From assembly GCA_003864495.1 (NCBI GenBank), contig ML133436.1, positions 1,364,001-1,428,000 on the forward strand: DNA of 64,000 bases, written 5' to 3'. Of this stretch, positions 1-12,300 are shown piece after piece; within the stretch, counting starts at the first letter, position 1; the number at the start of each line of letters is the position of its first letter. Source of the DNA: Nemopilema nomurai. Taxonomy: Eukaryota > Cnidaria > Scyphozoa > Rhizostomeae > Rhizostomatidae. The notes under the pieces are model-generated. The model made no database searches and was not told the origin of the DNA. It was given only the letters and a program-made list of their open reading frames with translations. The position numbers and the translations under genes are program-made.

Positions 1-3000
1 TTTATAAAATGTACACTCGTCGCAAATTTCTGAAAATGTTTTGGCGCCCCTGTTATCAACTGTCCCCTCCCCCCACAACAAATTGTCTCAAGGTCCGCTC
101 CAGTTACACGAGAAACAGTTTGGTATAGCAGCACAAAAGATTTTTAGAAACAAGACAGATGTTTAAGTGGCAAGGAGGATCTATTGGTCGCGAAAGTCCA
201 TGTAGACCTTAATTTTTTTAAGAAATAATGAAAGTAAACAAGTCCTACCGCGATCCATAATCAATGTTGAAAATCAACTCAGTCCTTGATATGTGCAACA
301 CAGAAAGCTGGAAAAAGATAATTTGATAGCATTATAGAGTTGTATAAACAAGAAAAAGTTAGAAATCGATGAAACAGTAGTATAACTACCATATTTTAGA
401 AACGTCTTGATGATAAAATGCGTGGTCATTTGTTGCAGAAAGAGTCAACCATTTTCAAGTATTGGCAACAGAAGCGATAGGGCCAAAGTTGATTTTTTAA
501 GTGCATAATAAAGACTCTATGAATTTGTTTTGACAGAATGTCCAAAAGGGGTCACATCTCACTGATCTTTTCCAATTTAAGAACTGACATTTCATTGAAA
601 CTCAATCACTTACAACGAATAGGAAGCTTGAAAAATAATTTTTCGAACACTTTTTGTATATTCTAAAATCGAGTATTTTATAGTTTTGGCATATGAAAAA
701 TGCAAAGTTGCAAATAAAGAGAAAAATCATTTTATTTGTTTTGAGGTTTTTGCTAAAGAACAATTTCATTAGTAAATAAACGTAAAATACACTTTGAACA
801 CTTTTGGTGAGTCGGCCCATGTCCTAACACTCCAACTCTGCAGAAACAATATCCAAAATCTAGAATTAGACAAGTTAATTGTTATTTTGAAATGAATACA
901 TCGTATGTCACAAAAGGATAGATTAGGAGTGGTCGGTTCAAATATACCCGTTTTCTTAAATAAGAAACCGGTTTATAAGAAACCTAGTACTAGAGCCCCA
1001 AAAACTTAAGAAACTTTTATAACTAAATCAATATTTTTAAGAAACTCCAAAAAATATGATGACTCTCTGAGCCGGAAAATAATACGTTGCTAACACATCT
1101 TTATTCATAGTAACCTTTGCGTTAAAAGCTTTAATACAATTAATATGCAAGGGAAAGGATCAAAAATTTGATGTTAAATGCTTCTCTAAAAATAAGAAAT
1201 ATTTAGTACTAGAAACTAGTGAAAAATTAAGATACTTTTAGTACTAGGACCCAAGCTAGGTTTCTTATAAAAAAACATGTACTGAAGCCTTGGGTGTCGT
1301 CAATGGCCATAACATGCTAGTTGTGACATGTTTGCTCCAGGGTTTCCATTGATGGTTGCATGGTCGAAATACCTTGAGCTGAAGAAAGAAACATGGTCTT
1401 GTCAACGTGAGTAGAGAATATGGACAATGTATTAACTTTGTTACAATATGGTTACAATATCATTTCTATAACTATATTCGCAATATTTGTTCAACCGTTG
1501 ATTGAATAGTTGATAAGAGGCCATGAAAGCTTGTTATTAATCTTGTAATGAGCCAACTGCTACGTGATATAATTACCATTAAAACTTAACAAATCTAACT
1601 AGGGTAAGTTTCTGAGACTCAGCAAGACACAAAAATGACAGTTAAGGCTCTGTGGTATTATAAAATGACTAAAGTTCTACATAATTTCAAACCACACAGC
1701 TCTATGCCCCCTGCCATCGCTCCGGTGTACCTAGTCTGTATCATATTGTTAGCACAATATTATCGTTCAAAAGCCTGTATTACTGTTTTAGTAAAGCATC
1801 TTTTCAGGAGAAGGGGCAACGCAAAACAGATGTACATTTTAATTTCGAACTGATATTTTGAAAATTTTAGGCGACCAATTTGCAATAAAAAAACTAGTTA
1901 ATCAAAGCGTAATGCCCCTTTAAAATTTTCAGTATAAGCAGCTTAAGATCCAGTATTCTCAACTTCAACTTGATTTCACGAAATTTATGCTTTTACTTTT
2001 ATACTTAAATAAATTCAATATATTTCACTTAAATGTTCTTACTTTCGGAATGTTCTTTACTACAATCAGCTGAGTAATGTAGCTTGATGATTGCAAAGTC
2101 GGTTTTATGAGCAACCTTAGATATCCAGCAACCCGTGTGGTGTCATATCAAGAAAGGACAAATAAAAGGGACTCGAGAGACGAGGCTTGTGGTACAGCAC
2201 CATCTGTCTGACGAGTTAGCGCAATCCACTGTATCATTCCTATTAATTTGCTAATGGTTGGAAAGGTCAAATTTAAACCAGTCTATTCTCGCCGTTGGAT
2301 TCCACAGTGCTTTGTATTTTAGTACAAAGTTTAATGATCCACAGGGCCAATTGTATTGTCTTTTTAGGTCAATGTATAGTATTCCCATAAGTTTACTGAG
2401 GTTCAATCCACTTCCAAGTCATCCTTATCCGTAGGCAAACGTGTCAATGCAGGATGAAAGTGTGACGGCCGTGTTGGGTCAAAGCAAAAGTAGCTACTGT
2501 TATTTCAAAAGTGGCGCAACTGTAATGGTGCAAGTGATTCAGTGACTCTGATGATGACATGTTAAGTTTGAATAGGGTGTCCTCTCAAAATTCAGCGCTA
2601 TAACCATTTTGGTACTTTTGTGAAACAAGAAGGGGGCTGAATGACCTTAATCGAGTAAACCAAAGGATTTTCATAGGAAGAAGTGGTGTGGCAGGCCTTA
2701 TTTAAAGGAAATTTTATCACTGCACAATCAGGGTGGCTGCATAAAAAGATTTCCTCTAGAGGTAGGCTCTGCAAGGTGCGTGACAGAGGCAGGCATGCAA
2801 TAACCGGGGTCTTGGGGGCACTGAAAGCAACCCAGCGGGTCCAGGGGGCAGAGCGGATAGCTCCCGGAAGCTCATGATATTCTCTTTCTGTATGATGACA
2901 TAAAAGCACAAAAATACATATATAGCCCCTGAATATTATTCCCGCTATGTTCTGTGTGCTTATTTTTTGTTATCACTGCACAAATTGGTTATCACTGAGT

Positions 3001-3358
3001 CTTAAAATGAGGTCTGTGGTGTGATGTTATTGTAAAATGTTTCCAAAGTCCCCGTTCAGACTTGGAAGATGTGCTCCCAATGTCTTGTAAACTAATCAGA
3101 TGTCCAAAATATAACCTAATTTCTCGCTAAAAATAGCTCATTGTCCCTGGGTGTTGTCTCTAGGTGTCACCTAGATCCTAAAGATAAGAATTTTTAACTT
3201 CCCGATGACCTTCGCATTCCCTTGTTGTTTGGAAATTAAAATGTTGGCGGATCTGGTTACAGTCGTCATGTTGGAATTCGTAATAAGCTGTCCATAATAA
3301 GATATGATTATTATTATCACCTGCTCAAGAATTATTTTGGACTGGAGGGAAACAAAAT
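1..3358. other. Intergenic region upstream of the tweety-like gene
   Basis: I see no conserved coding exon on either strand. Open frames are short (up to about 100 codons), lack recognisable domains and are not joined by convincing splice sites. The region is AT-rich except for a GC-richer patch at about 2760-2875. That patch has an antisense open frame (2598-2909, minus), which I do not recognise. It also holds an inverted-repeat element (973-1270, listed separately). Promoter elements and the 5' UTR of the tweety-like gene probably lie in the last few hundred bases, but no TATA box or initiator stands out. Confidence 0.6.
973..1270. repeat. Inverted-repeat (MITE-like) element
   Basis: A 15-base arm at 973-987 (ttataagaaacctag) is the exact reverse complement of 1256-1270. 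Just inside, both ends carry a tagtactag-like motif (around 986-993 and 1239-1246). The roughly 300-bp unit is AT-rich, non-coding and rich in aagaaact words. The size and paired ends suggest a small non-autonomous DNA transposon. No target-site duplication is certain, and no second copy occurs in the window. Confidence 0.45.
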
Positions 3359-6300
3359 ATGGCGCCGTCCAAATGGCTGGCCGAAATGTTCCATTCTTTC
3401 CCACATTTGGACTTCGACTTTAAATTCGCAACTTCGATATTCAGCCCAACAGAAAACTCGTATCAGCAGGTAATTTTTTCGTTTTTAATCTGGAAATTGA
3501 GGGAAATGATGATCGGAAGTTCCATCCACATGTATCTGGCCTACCTACTTTTGGGGCCGGGCCAATTTTTCGAAAGGTTTTGATGAAAGGCATGTAGTTA
3601 AATTTATGGAAAGCATTATGCTAATGACGAAGAGACGATAACCTATCTATTACGTACAGGAATTAAAATTAATTTCAATAATCAAATTAATTGAATATTT
3701 TTGGAATGATGTTGGATAGATCGAAGCGGCGATGAGTGATGGGTGTGTAATATTCGTCCTGCAGATAAAGGGGCGGGCTGCTATGTTGACTGATTCATGC
3801 TATTTTTTTTAAAAAATGGCCCCAAAACTAACATGTTTCACTATCAAAGATGGAGTTCCCTCCAGCCTGTATTTTAGATGTAAAAACGTAGTGAAATTGC
3901 AAACTTGATGGTATCTGAATTCAAACAAAGGCATTGATGTTGGGAATGATTACCATTTAATCTTTTTTAACAATATTGAAAGCTATACATTAATAGCAAA
4001 AAGCTTCTGTGCTTGTAATAAGTGAGAGGTGTAGATCTAAAGTCACAAATGGCTTGAATAAGAGCCATAATACTGTGTTCTAGTTTTTAAAGCTGATTTC
4101 AAGGTGAACTTGTCCATGTGCCAGGTGGGATACTAACAGCAACAAACTTAGCCTTTGTTGCTTCCTAACCTTTTTAAAACATCAAAAAAGTTGCTTCAAT
4201 ATGATTGCCTTGAATGTGTTGGTGTAAGTGTTTGGTGGATAAACTCCTATACGATTGGAATAATTCTTATCAAAGACTTGTCAGGATGCACCTGGTTTTG
4301 TAATCAAATAAGTCATTTAAGCTGAACATATGGCTAAATGAGGTTCATGAAAGTACAAATTTGGAGGCTTGACAGTGAGGAGAGATTGGGTGTTGTGAAA
4401 TTTGATGTAAGTTAAGCGATTCTGTTGCCTGTTTTTATGTTTTGGTGTTGCCAAAATGTTGGACTTTTTTAGCAAAGTACATCTTCAAAATTAACTCCAT
4501 TTTAATTTTTACATCTATTTTGTGTGCTGGCATGTGGCATTGTTATACAGTGTAAAATTATGCAGTTCTGCCAGCCTTATCTCTTGGTAACTACATTTGA
4601 TAGTAGAAGGCATCAATAATGACAGAAATAATGACAAAAGGATTAAGACAATGTAAAATCTAAAGAAATTCTTTCATGCAAGTATTTTTGTGAATCATCA
4701 CAGTCATCACAATTCTTCCCTCAATTGTCAACCCACACTTTCATTCATTTACAATCAATATTTTAATTATAAGTCTTGGCCGACTTTCCTGAAAATGGTA
4801 TGAATTATAGATATTGAATTCCCTTCTTATACAGATTGCTAGATGCTCAAAGAATTGTTTTAGTTGCAGCTGTTTCGTCTTAATTTAAAGCAGCTCTTCT
4901 TGTGTTACAATTAAGCCAAATTATATTGGAAGTTAGAAAGTTACAGAAAGTTTTTCCAGTCATATATGGCAGAAGGAGTTCTAAAAATAGGTGGCACTTT
5001 TTGTATTGGTTTTGTTTGTATGTACAGTGGGCTAAAAGTCTCTTGTAAAAGTCTCTTTAACAGAGAATGTGGCTAGCAACATTTATTATAATATTATAAT
5101 CAGTTTATCTTATTTCAAATTCCACTAAATATACAAAAGTTTCTTCTAAAACAATGTGAACATTAATTCATAACAAGATAAACTACAAATAACAATACAA
5201 AATATAATAATTACAATTAAAACTTCAATAAACTGATTATTGTCAGATAGCTTTAGTTAAAACTAAAACATACTCTCTTTGTCCTCAATTTGTGCTTGCT
5301 TCATTCTTTGAATAATATTTTGTAGATTTCTTTTTCATTTCTCTAAGATATATAATAAACAAAGTTTAATGCCAACACCAGGTATCTTAGTTTCAATGCG
5401 TCACATCGATGACAAATTGTCAGCTAATTGCCAACCTTCTTCTTTTAGGCATTGATGTTCAATGGGCTGATTATTCTTTTCGTCACAGCTTTGCTTTTCC
5501 TTGTCTTCACATTCTACTTCTTGATTTGCTCCTGCTACTACTGCTCTAGCTGTTTCCCATCTGTTTTGAAACCAAGACCATCTAAGAGCAGATCTCTTCG
5601 ATTCCTCATTGCATTATTTGCCGTTTTTTCTTGGTAAGTGCCCATGGTTTTTCTACATTACTTTCTTTTTGATGTCATTATTTTGATTGCTATATAGATT
5701 AAACATGCAATACAAATTTGACAAGTGAATGGACCTTTTAACTAAGAAGTTTGCAACAAAATCTACCAGTAAGCTTCATTTAATGACAGCGAAGAGGAAG
5801 GACATCAAATGACAGTTTTGCTCATTTGTTCTCTCTTATCTATCCACAAGTAATTGTATGAGGCTATAATAAAAATGAAAAATATGCAGTGAGAAGTCCT
5901 GCCAATCTGTATTGTCCATCTTTATTGACAATTTTTATCTGTTGCTTGTGTCTCAAAATTTTTGCATAAACTTTTTAAAATCTATTTTCAAAGTGCACCC
6001 CTTGGGCTTGGGTTCTATGGAAACAATAAAACGATGGATGGTGTAAACGACTTCTCAAAGGCAGCCACAGACATTTATAACAAGTGGGATCTTTATAAAT
6101 TTAAGGTAGTGTTGTCTTATACCATCTGTTTCATTTTTCAAACCATAGTTTTTAGACTAACAATTGATTTAAAGCATTACTATTTATTAAGATGAGGTAA
6201 AGATCATTATTGTTAATGTTTTGTTGCCTTCGCTACCTGCTCTAGAATACAGTTCTTGGACAGTTCATTGGAACTGATGCCACAAATGCTGCCAAGAATC

Positions 6301-9300
6301 TTGAAAAGTCACTTGAAGAGTATGAAATCCAGATACCATTTGTGCTACAGAGACTGAATAGCCACTTGGGCTCCATCTCAAATGCTATAAGCACAAGTGA
6401 AAAGAATCTTAAAGGCAGTGAATTCAACATGAAGGATTTGACAGACAAGACTTTGAAGTATGACAAAATAAGGTTTGTTGTTGCTGTCAAATTTTTTGCA
6501 GCGTTGCTCCAGTCAAAATTAGTTTCTGGAGGTATTTTCTGTTGGTATCTAGTGTATTTTTTAGCTTATTGTTCATGTTGCACAGCAAGCCTGAAACATA
6601 GCCACTAAAAGAATGAATTCACAGAGCTACTGACTAAAGTAAACTCTAAAGGCTTGACTGGTAGCATGCCAAAGTTTAAAGATATTTCTGCTTAGAGAAT
6701 GAATTATTCTGCTAGATTTTCTCACCCATTTAGGATGGAAAATCCCCTTATTCTTGTTTCTTGTAAGCCTATAAGGCAAAGCAATGAAATGGAATTCATC
6801 ATGCTGAAAACTCGTTGATCATTGTATTAACATGCACTTAACAAGCTTCAGCTTATATTTGCAACAAATGTGTTTTAAACTACCTTGGAGTGTGTGATAA
6901 ATTTTTCTTTATGACATGTTTATGACTCAAGTTCTTGGTGGATGAACTCAACTGGCTGTACTACAAACGAAATTTGTGCAGCCTTGAAAAATAATTTGCT
7001 TTTGGTGTATAGGTGGTGGACAACCATTGGAATCCTTCTTTGGCATCTCCTTCTTGTGTTGAGTGTTCTTTATGGAGCTTGGGGAGAAAGGCGCTTCTTC
7101 ATTCCAATGTAAGACCTTAAAATTAAGATTTTTAATACCTGGCATGCTGGTTGTGGCTTGCTTTATTCAATTATTTCCTGGAAGATTGTTTAGAATTCAT
7201 TTTTATCTCCACATTCAATTATAGTAAAGGTACAGAACTTAACAGTTATTATATTTCACCTATTTTGATCTCAATAAGCATTTTTAGTAAGATGTCAAAC
7301 AAAAATGACCATTCCTTCTCTCCTGATTTCACCCATCATTTGTGGTTTAGCAGATTTAGGCCAACCCCCAAGAGTTTATGAGAACTCCACCGAATAGAAC
7401 TGAGAATACCTTTTCAATTGTTCATGTTTGCTTTGCTTGCAGAATTGCTGTCCAAGGAGTCTTTTCCATCTTGTTTATGATGTCAAGTGTTGGGATTGAG
7501 GTTCCATTAAGTGTGGTAAGCTATTACATGTTTCAAACTCTCACTGGCCATTTATGCTCTTAAGTGCAATTCTTTTTTCCATAAATTAATCAAAGGGAAA
7601 ATATTGCTGCAAAAAATAGTAATATCTATGAAGAATGAAAAGCTCAATCTGAGTGTTTACTTCTTTGGGGAGGATACAAAAATATGTTGCAGCAAGTTTT
7701 GTTTGTCTTGCCTAGCAAAGCTCTGCTGTGGTCCTGGATATAAAGTTTTTTTTATAATTTGGTGATTTTGTGGACGAGCTGACATTAGTAATGTCTCTTC
7801 TTAATTCATTTTCAATTTATTCGCAATTCACTGGTGTCGATTTTCTCATCAATATTTTCTCATGTTATTGCCTCGCAGGGTGCTGCAGATCTCTGTGTGA
7901 ACCCAAAGGCTGCTGTTGATCAGAATGTAAAAAACCCCGTCTACAGAGGTACGAAATTCATTCCTAGGAGTTCTCTGACTGGATACTCTTGAGTACGAAA
8001 TGTGCGCGAGAATTCTCAAGTTATTATTTTTCTCCCCGATTCTCAAGGTAACATTCCTGGAACTAACTCCTTTGGTCTCTTCAACAGAGTGTGAATGTTA
8101 TAAATTCAGAGTTCCGTTTTAAGCAAGTTTAATAGCATTTGCTAATTCATCTTATGTGGCATATTCGTTTCCTTTCGGGTTTCGACAAAGCTTTTAAGCA
8201 GTTTTGGGGAAAATATTTCTTCTCTCTCTAATCGTGACATTAACTGGCAAACATTCTACGTAGTTGTCACAATTTAATTACGAGATTTCGTGCTGTCTCT
8301 GTATCCATCATTCTGAACCTGATATTTTCTAATTTATGTTATTGATTTTCCCTCAATAAACAGAAATCGCAAACCACTACCTGGACTGTGGTAACAGCAC
8401 AGAAAATCCTTTGATAAAGGTAGGTCCAATTGTACCAAGATTCTTTACAAGCCACGATTCGTGTAATTCTCAATCATTCTCTCTCGAACTTAATATGCTA
8501 CCTTGATCTCCATCAGAACGTTCTTCACGGCGCCTGAAGTTTTAGAAAGTAGACGAAACAGGCTTATTCACTATCAGTATTTCTTAACCCATTTCCTCGC
8601 AAATGCCTTGGAAGACCTTTGCTTCTAGCTACAATGCCTGCCAAAAGTCCTTGGAACACATCAGTATTTTGTCTGGTTTTTGCATTTTCCATTTCTTTGA
8701 CACGCAACTAGTTGTTAATCTCCCTCCTCCCCTAAAACAATGTTGGTAACAAAGTATAGCATCCAGTTAATCTTGGGAAAAAGTTTGGTGTACAACTGAC
8801 GCTTCGTTTAGCAGCAGGACAACATTTTTCCTAGGGGGGAGGGGGATGAATGAACGCGAGTCAAAGAATTAAGTGTGCCAGCAATTTTGGCAGGCATTGT
8901 ATATCACTGTCTTCCACATACGTTTATTGAAAAACTTATATGACGGACAAGTTCAGAGGCTTTATTTTGGGTATTGAATTAGTTCACTGTATTTGCAGGG
9001 TTACAAAGAAACAAGGCGAATGGTTTATATGATGGAGATAGATGTCAGGGTGCTTGAGAAAGATGAAGCCATTATTAGGTTGCTGCAGAATGTAACAATC
9101 GTAAGTTGTTGTTGTTGTTGTTTTGTTTTTGTTGTTGCTGGTTTCTCCTGTTGAATGCCTTTGTGCGAAATGTCTCTTTTTAATCTGTATCTTGCTAAAC
9201 TCTGCTCCATTTCAAAGGGAAATTTTTCAATTCTGCTCTTTTCTCCAATGTCGTTGCTATGTCATTTTCAGTAATAAACAATAAAACTTTATTTTCGGGA

Positions 9301-12300
9301 GCTCTTGCAATTAGTAGAAAAACATAGTAAGATAGAAAGTTTGACTCAAACATGTAAGAGGACATGTCCCAGATCAACCTCTGCTGTTTATGTTAGTAAA
9401 ACAAATGCGTATCCATCAACTGGGTCACTTTTGCGATCCTCTTGATGGATATTTGAAAAAGCTATGGTGATATTCGCATGTCTTTCTGAATAAAAATGGC
9501 TTTTAGATTTTTTGCCATCATACCCTATATGTTGTTATCTAATATTGTACTTGAAATTCATTTTTTTATTTAAAACCACCAAGGATAGTTTACTGCTGGT
9601 TTCTACGATACAATGTCAATGATTCAATAAACTAATAAATGTGAACCTTTCAAAAAAGGAAATCCAGCCTGAAATATTCGAATGACATTAAAATTGCCAT
9701 ACGTTAAGTTTGTTTCACAACAGCATGTGTTTGGTTTAATTTTTGAGTTAAAATTCACTATAATTATCTAGCCTATACAACCTCACCGTCGCACCAAAAT
9801 GCCTATAACAGCTAGATTCTATTGCTTCACTTCAAAGCAAAAGGGGGCATCTCAAATTTGTCATTTCATCCCGGTATTGAATGCCTGTGTCCCCTTCAGA
9901 TTTAAAAAAGTGGATTCTTTATGAATGCTTGTTCGTAAGAAATTGTATCGGACTAGTAATTTTTGTGCCTTTGATGTTTTCATTTGCTGTCTTTATCCCG
10001 AAGCCTTACATTGCTGATCTGAAGAAAGCAGTCAATAACAGCAAGAATGACTTGAATGAGCTAATTTCAATTCTAACCTGCTTTTATATTAACCAGGTAT
10101 GTTGGAAGTCAGTCTATGTTGCACCTCACAATTCTATGTTATTCACCTGTTATGAATTATTACAGGCACCATTCAATGAAGGTCTTTTCTATCGTCGTCG
10201 TAATTTTCACATTTTAAATATTAAAAATTTGAGTATAAACAGCTGTTGCTATTCATCTTCTACCCACATTTTTAGTAATTAATAGTGTGTTACATTTTGG
10301 TTAATAAATATTCCTAGAAGAGGTGTGGCATAATGCACTGGAGTATTATAATATCATACGCTTGTTGTTTCGTTGTTTTTCTATTGTATTAGAGCATTGG
10401 GATGTTGATTGACATTTTCTTGAAAACGTATTTATTAGATTAATTTTATTTAACGCCATGATGGTTTTGATGTTTCTTTTTTGCTTTCAATTTTAGTTTA
10501 ACTCTAGTTTCCGCTATGTTTCGTCTCTTCTTAAATTATTATATTTCTATGCACTTGAGTTATTTATTTTTAGCGATACAATGCTGGAGTTGATGCAGTC
10601 TGCTACACTGTTTTGTAAGCATAATTCTTCAGTTTTGACAGATATATTCTTGAGAGCTTTATCAAAAGTTCGAGTTATAAAGTTGTTAATTTGATGTACC
10701 AATCCATATTCCTTTTATTTATTGTTTCAAATTGCATTTAGAAACTGCAACATTTTGGCCACCTGAACAATCTGCAGAATTTTAATCTGAAATCATTGTT
10801 CCATGTACACTTTCTTTGCTCTTTTGGCTTGAAAAGAAGATTAACTGGCACAGAAGGGGCATATGCAGTTTTATTTTTTTTGGAAAATTGCATCCACTGC
10901 TTTCTATGCAATAACTGTTGATGTGCTAACTCCCATTAAACAGGCAATGTCCTTTTAAGGTTTTAATTTGCGCTTCTTTTATTTTATTTTTTAAGTAAAT
11001 TACCATCAAAATGGGCTAAGTTTTGTTATGGACGTTAAGTTGTTTAAAGTATTCATATTGAACCTTAACGAAGCTCAAAATGATTGTTTTGCAGAGGTGG
11101 CCTATCATTGCTAATTCTGGCTGCGTTGATCATATCATTGTTCGTTATCTGTCAACTCGTTTGTCTAACGCCAATCTGGAAATCAATGGCAAAGTTGAGG
11201 TAGGTACAGCTGAAAGGTTTTCCGTTTGTATTTTTCAGTTAAAGTAAAAATGATTGCTCAGCTGCTCGCACTGTTTCCTTATTAACGTTTAAATAATTTT
11301 TATAACCTATTTTATTAAGTTTTAACTTTTCCACCATTAATACAGCAGTCTATAAGGGGTAATTACTGACATTATAAAGAATAGCAATATTGCTGAAACA
11401 AAAAATATTGTTTATTGCCTCGTTATGTCAAGGACATCAATTACATATCAGTCGGTGATACGTGATTTTTGAGTTCAATTGTGATTGTTATCGTTTATAC
11501 CGACTTAATAATTAGAATGGTGGCTATTAGATGCAAGGTAAAAATAATATCCGTTATTATAACCTAGTAATCGTAATGATTCCCGCAAAGAAGACGGCAA
11601 AAGTGATACTCAATTTGAAGTGACTTCTTTCGCAAAATGCATGCTTGATTGGACGTTGTATATCATGAACAAAGTGATCAAAATCAATAAGTCATTCTTT
11701 TTATAACCAACTTGAACTTTTGTGGAGGAAAATAGAAAGAGAGTGGAATTCTATTCTTCTCGTTACTATTCTGCTTTAAGCTTTATCTAGCTCTTGAATT
11801 CTTGAATTGTGTCGGTACTGTAATCAGCCTCTTTCATAAGCAAAACATGGTCACTACTTAGATACCAACTTTGGAAGAGTAGGCAGGATTCCTCATTTAA
11901 GTTCCATCATGATAAGTGAAAATTGTTTATATTTGGGCTTTTTTCATACTTGGTGTCTATTTTCCGAAATTATTCCAAATAGTATTGTGAGAAGGAACAA
12001 GAAGCGTCAACAAAGAAATCACCTTTAACATTCTTTGTAGCGCATCTCCAGAATATTATCATTATCATGTCACTTCATTTTTGGTGATTGGTACATTTTA
12101 CTCAGAACATCGCCATTTTTCGTTTAATACTATACTTGAAGTTCGTCTCCATCCAAAGAGAGTTTCCTGTTCTATTTATGGCACCCGATCGCTCTTGTTT
12201 CTTTAGCCCTGATTTTCCTCCTTCAGAGGTTAACTTTTCACCGTGGCTCCGCAGCCATTAAAAACTTTGAAGCAAGTCAATGTATTGGGCATAGGATCTC

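Noticed and set aside
2598..2909. 103-codon minus-strand open frame in a GC-richer patch
   Set aside because: No recognised family, no splice partners, and the patch may be repeat-derived. Evidence is too weak to call a gene.
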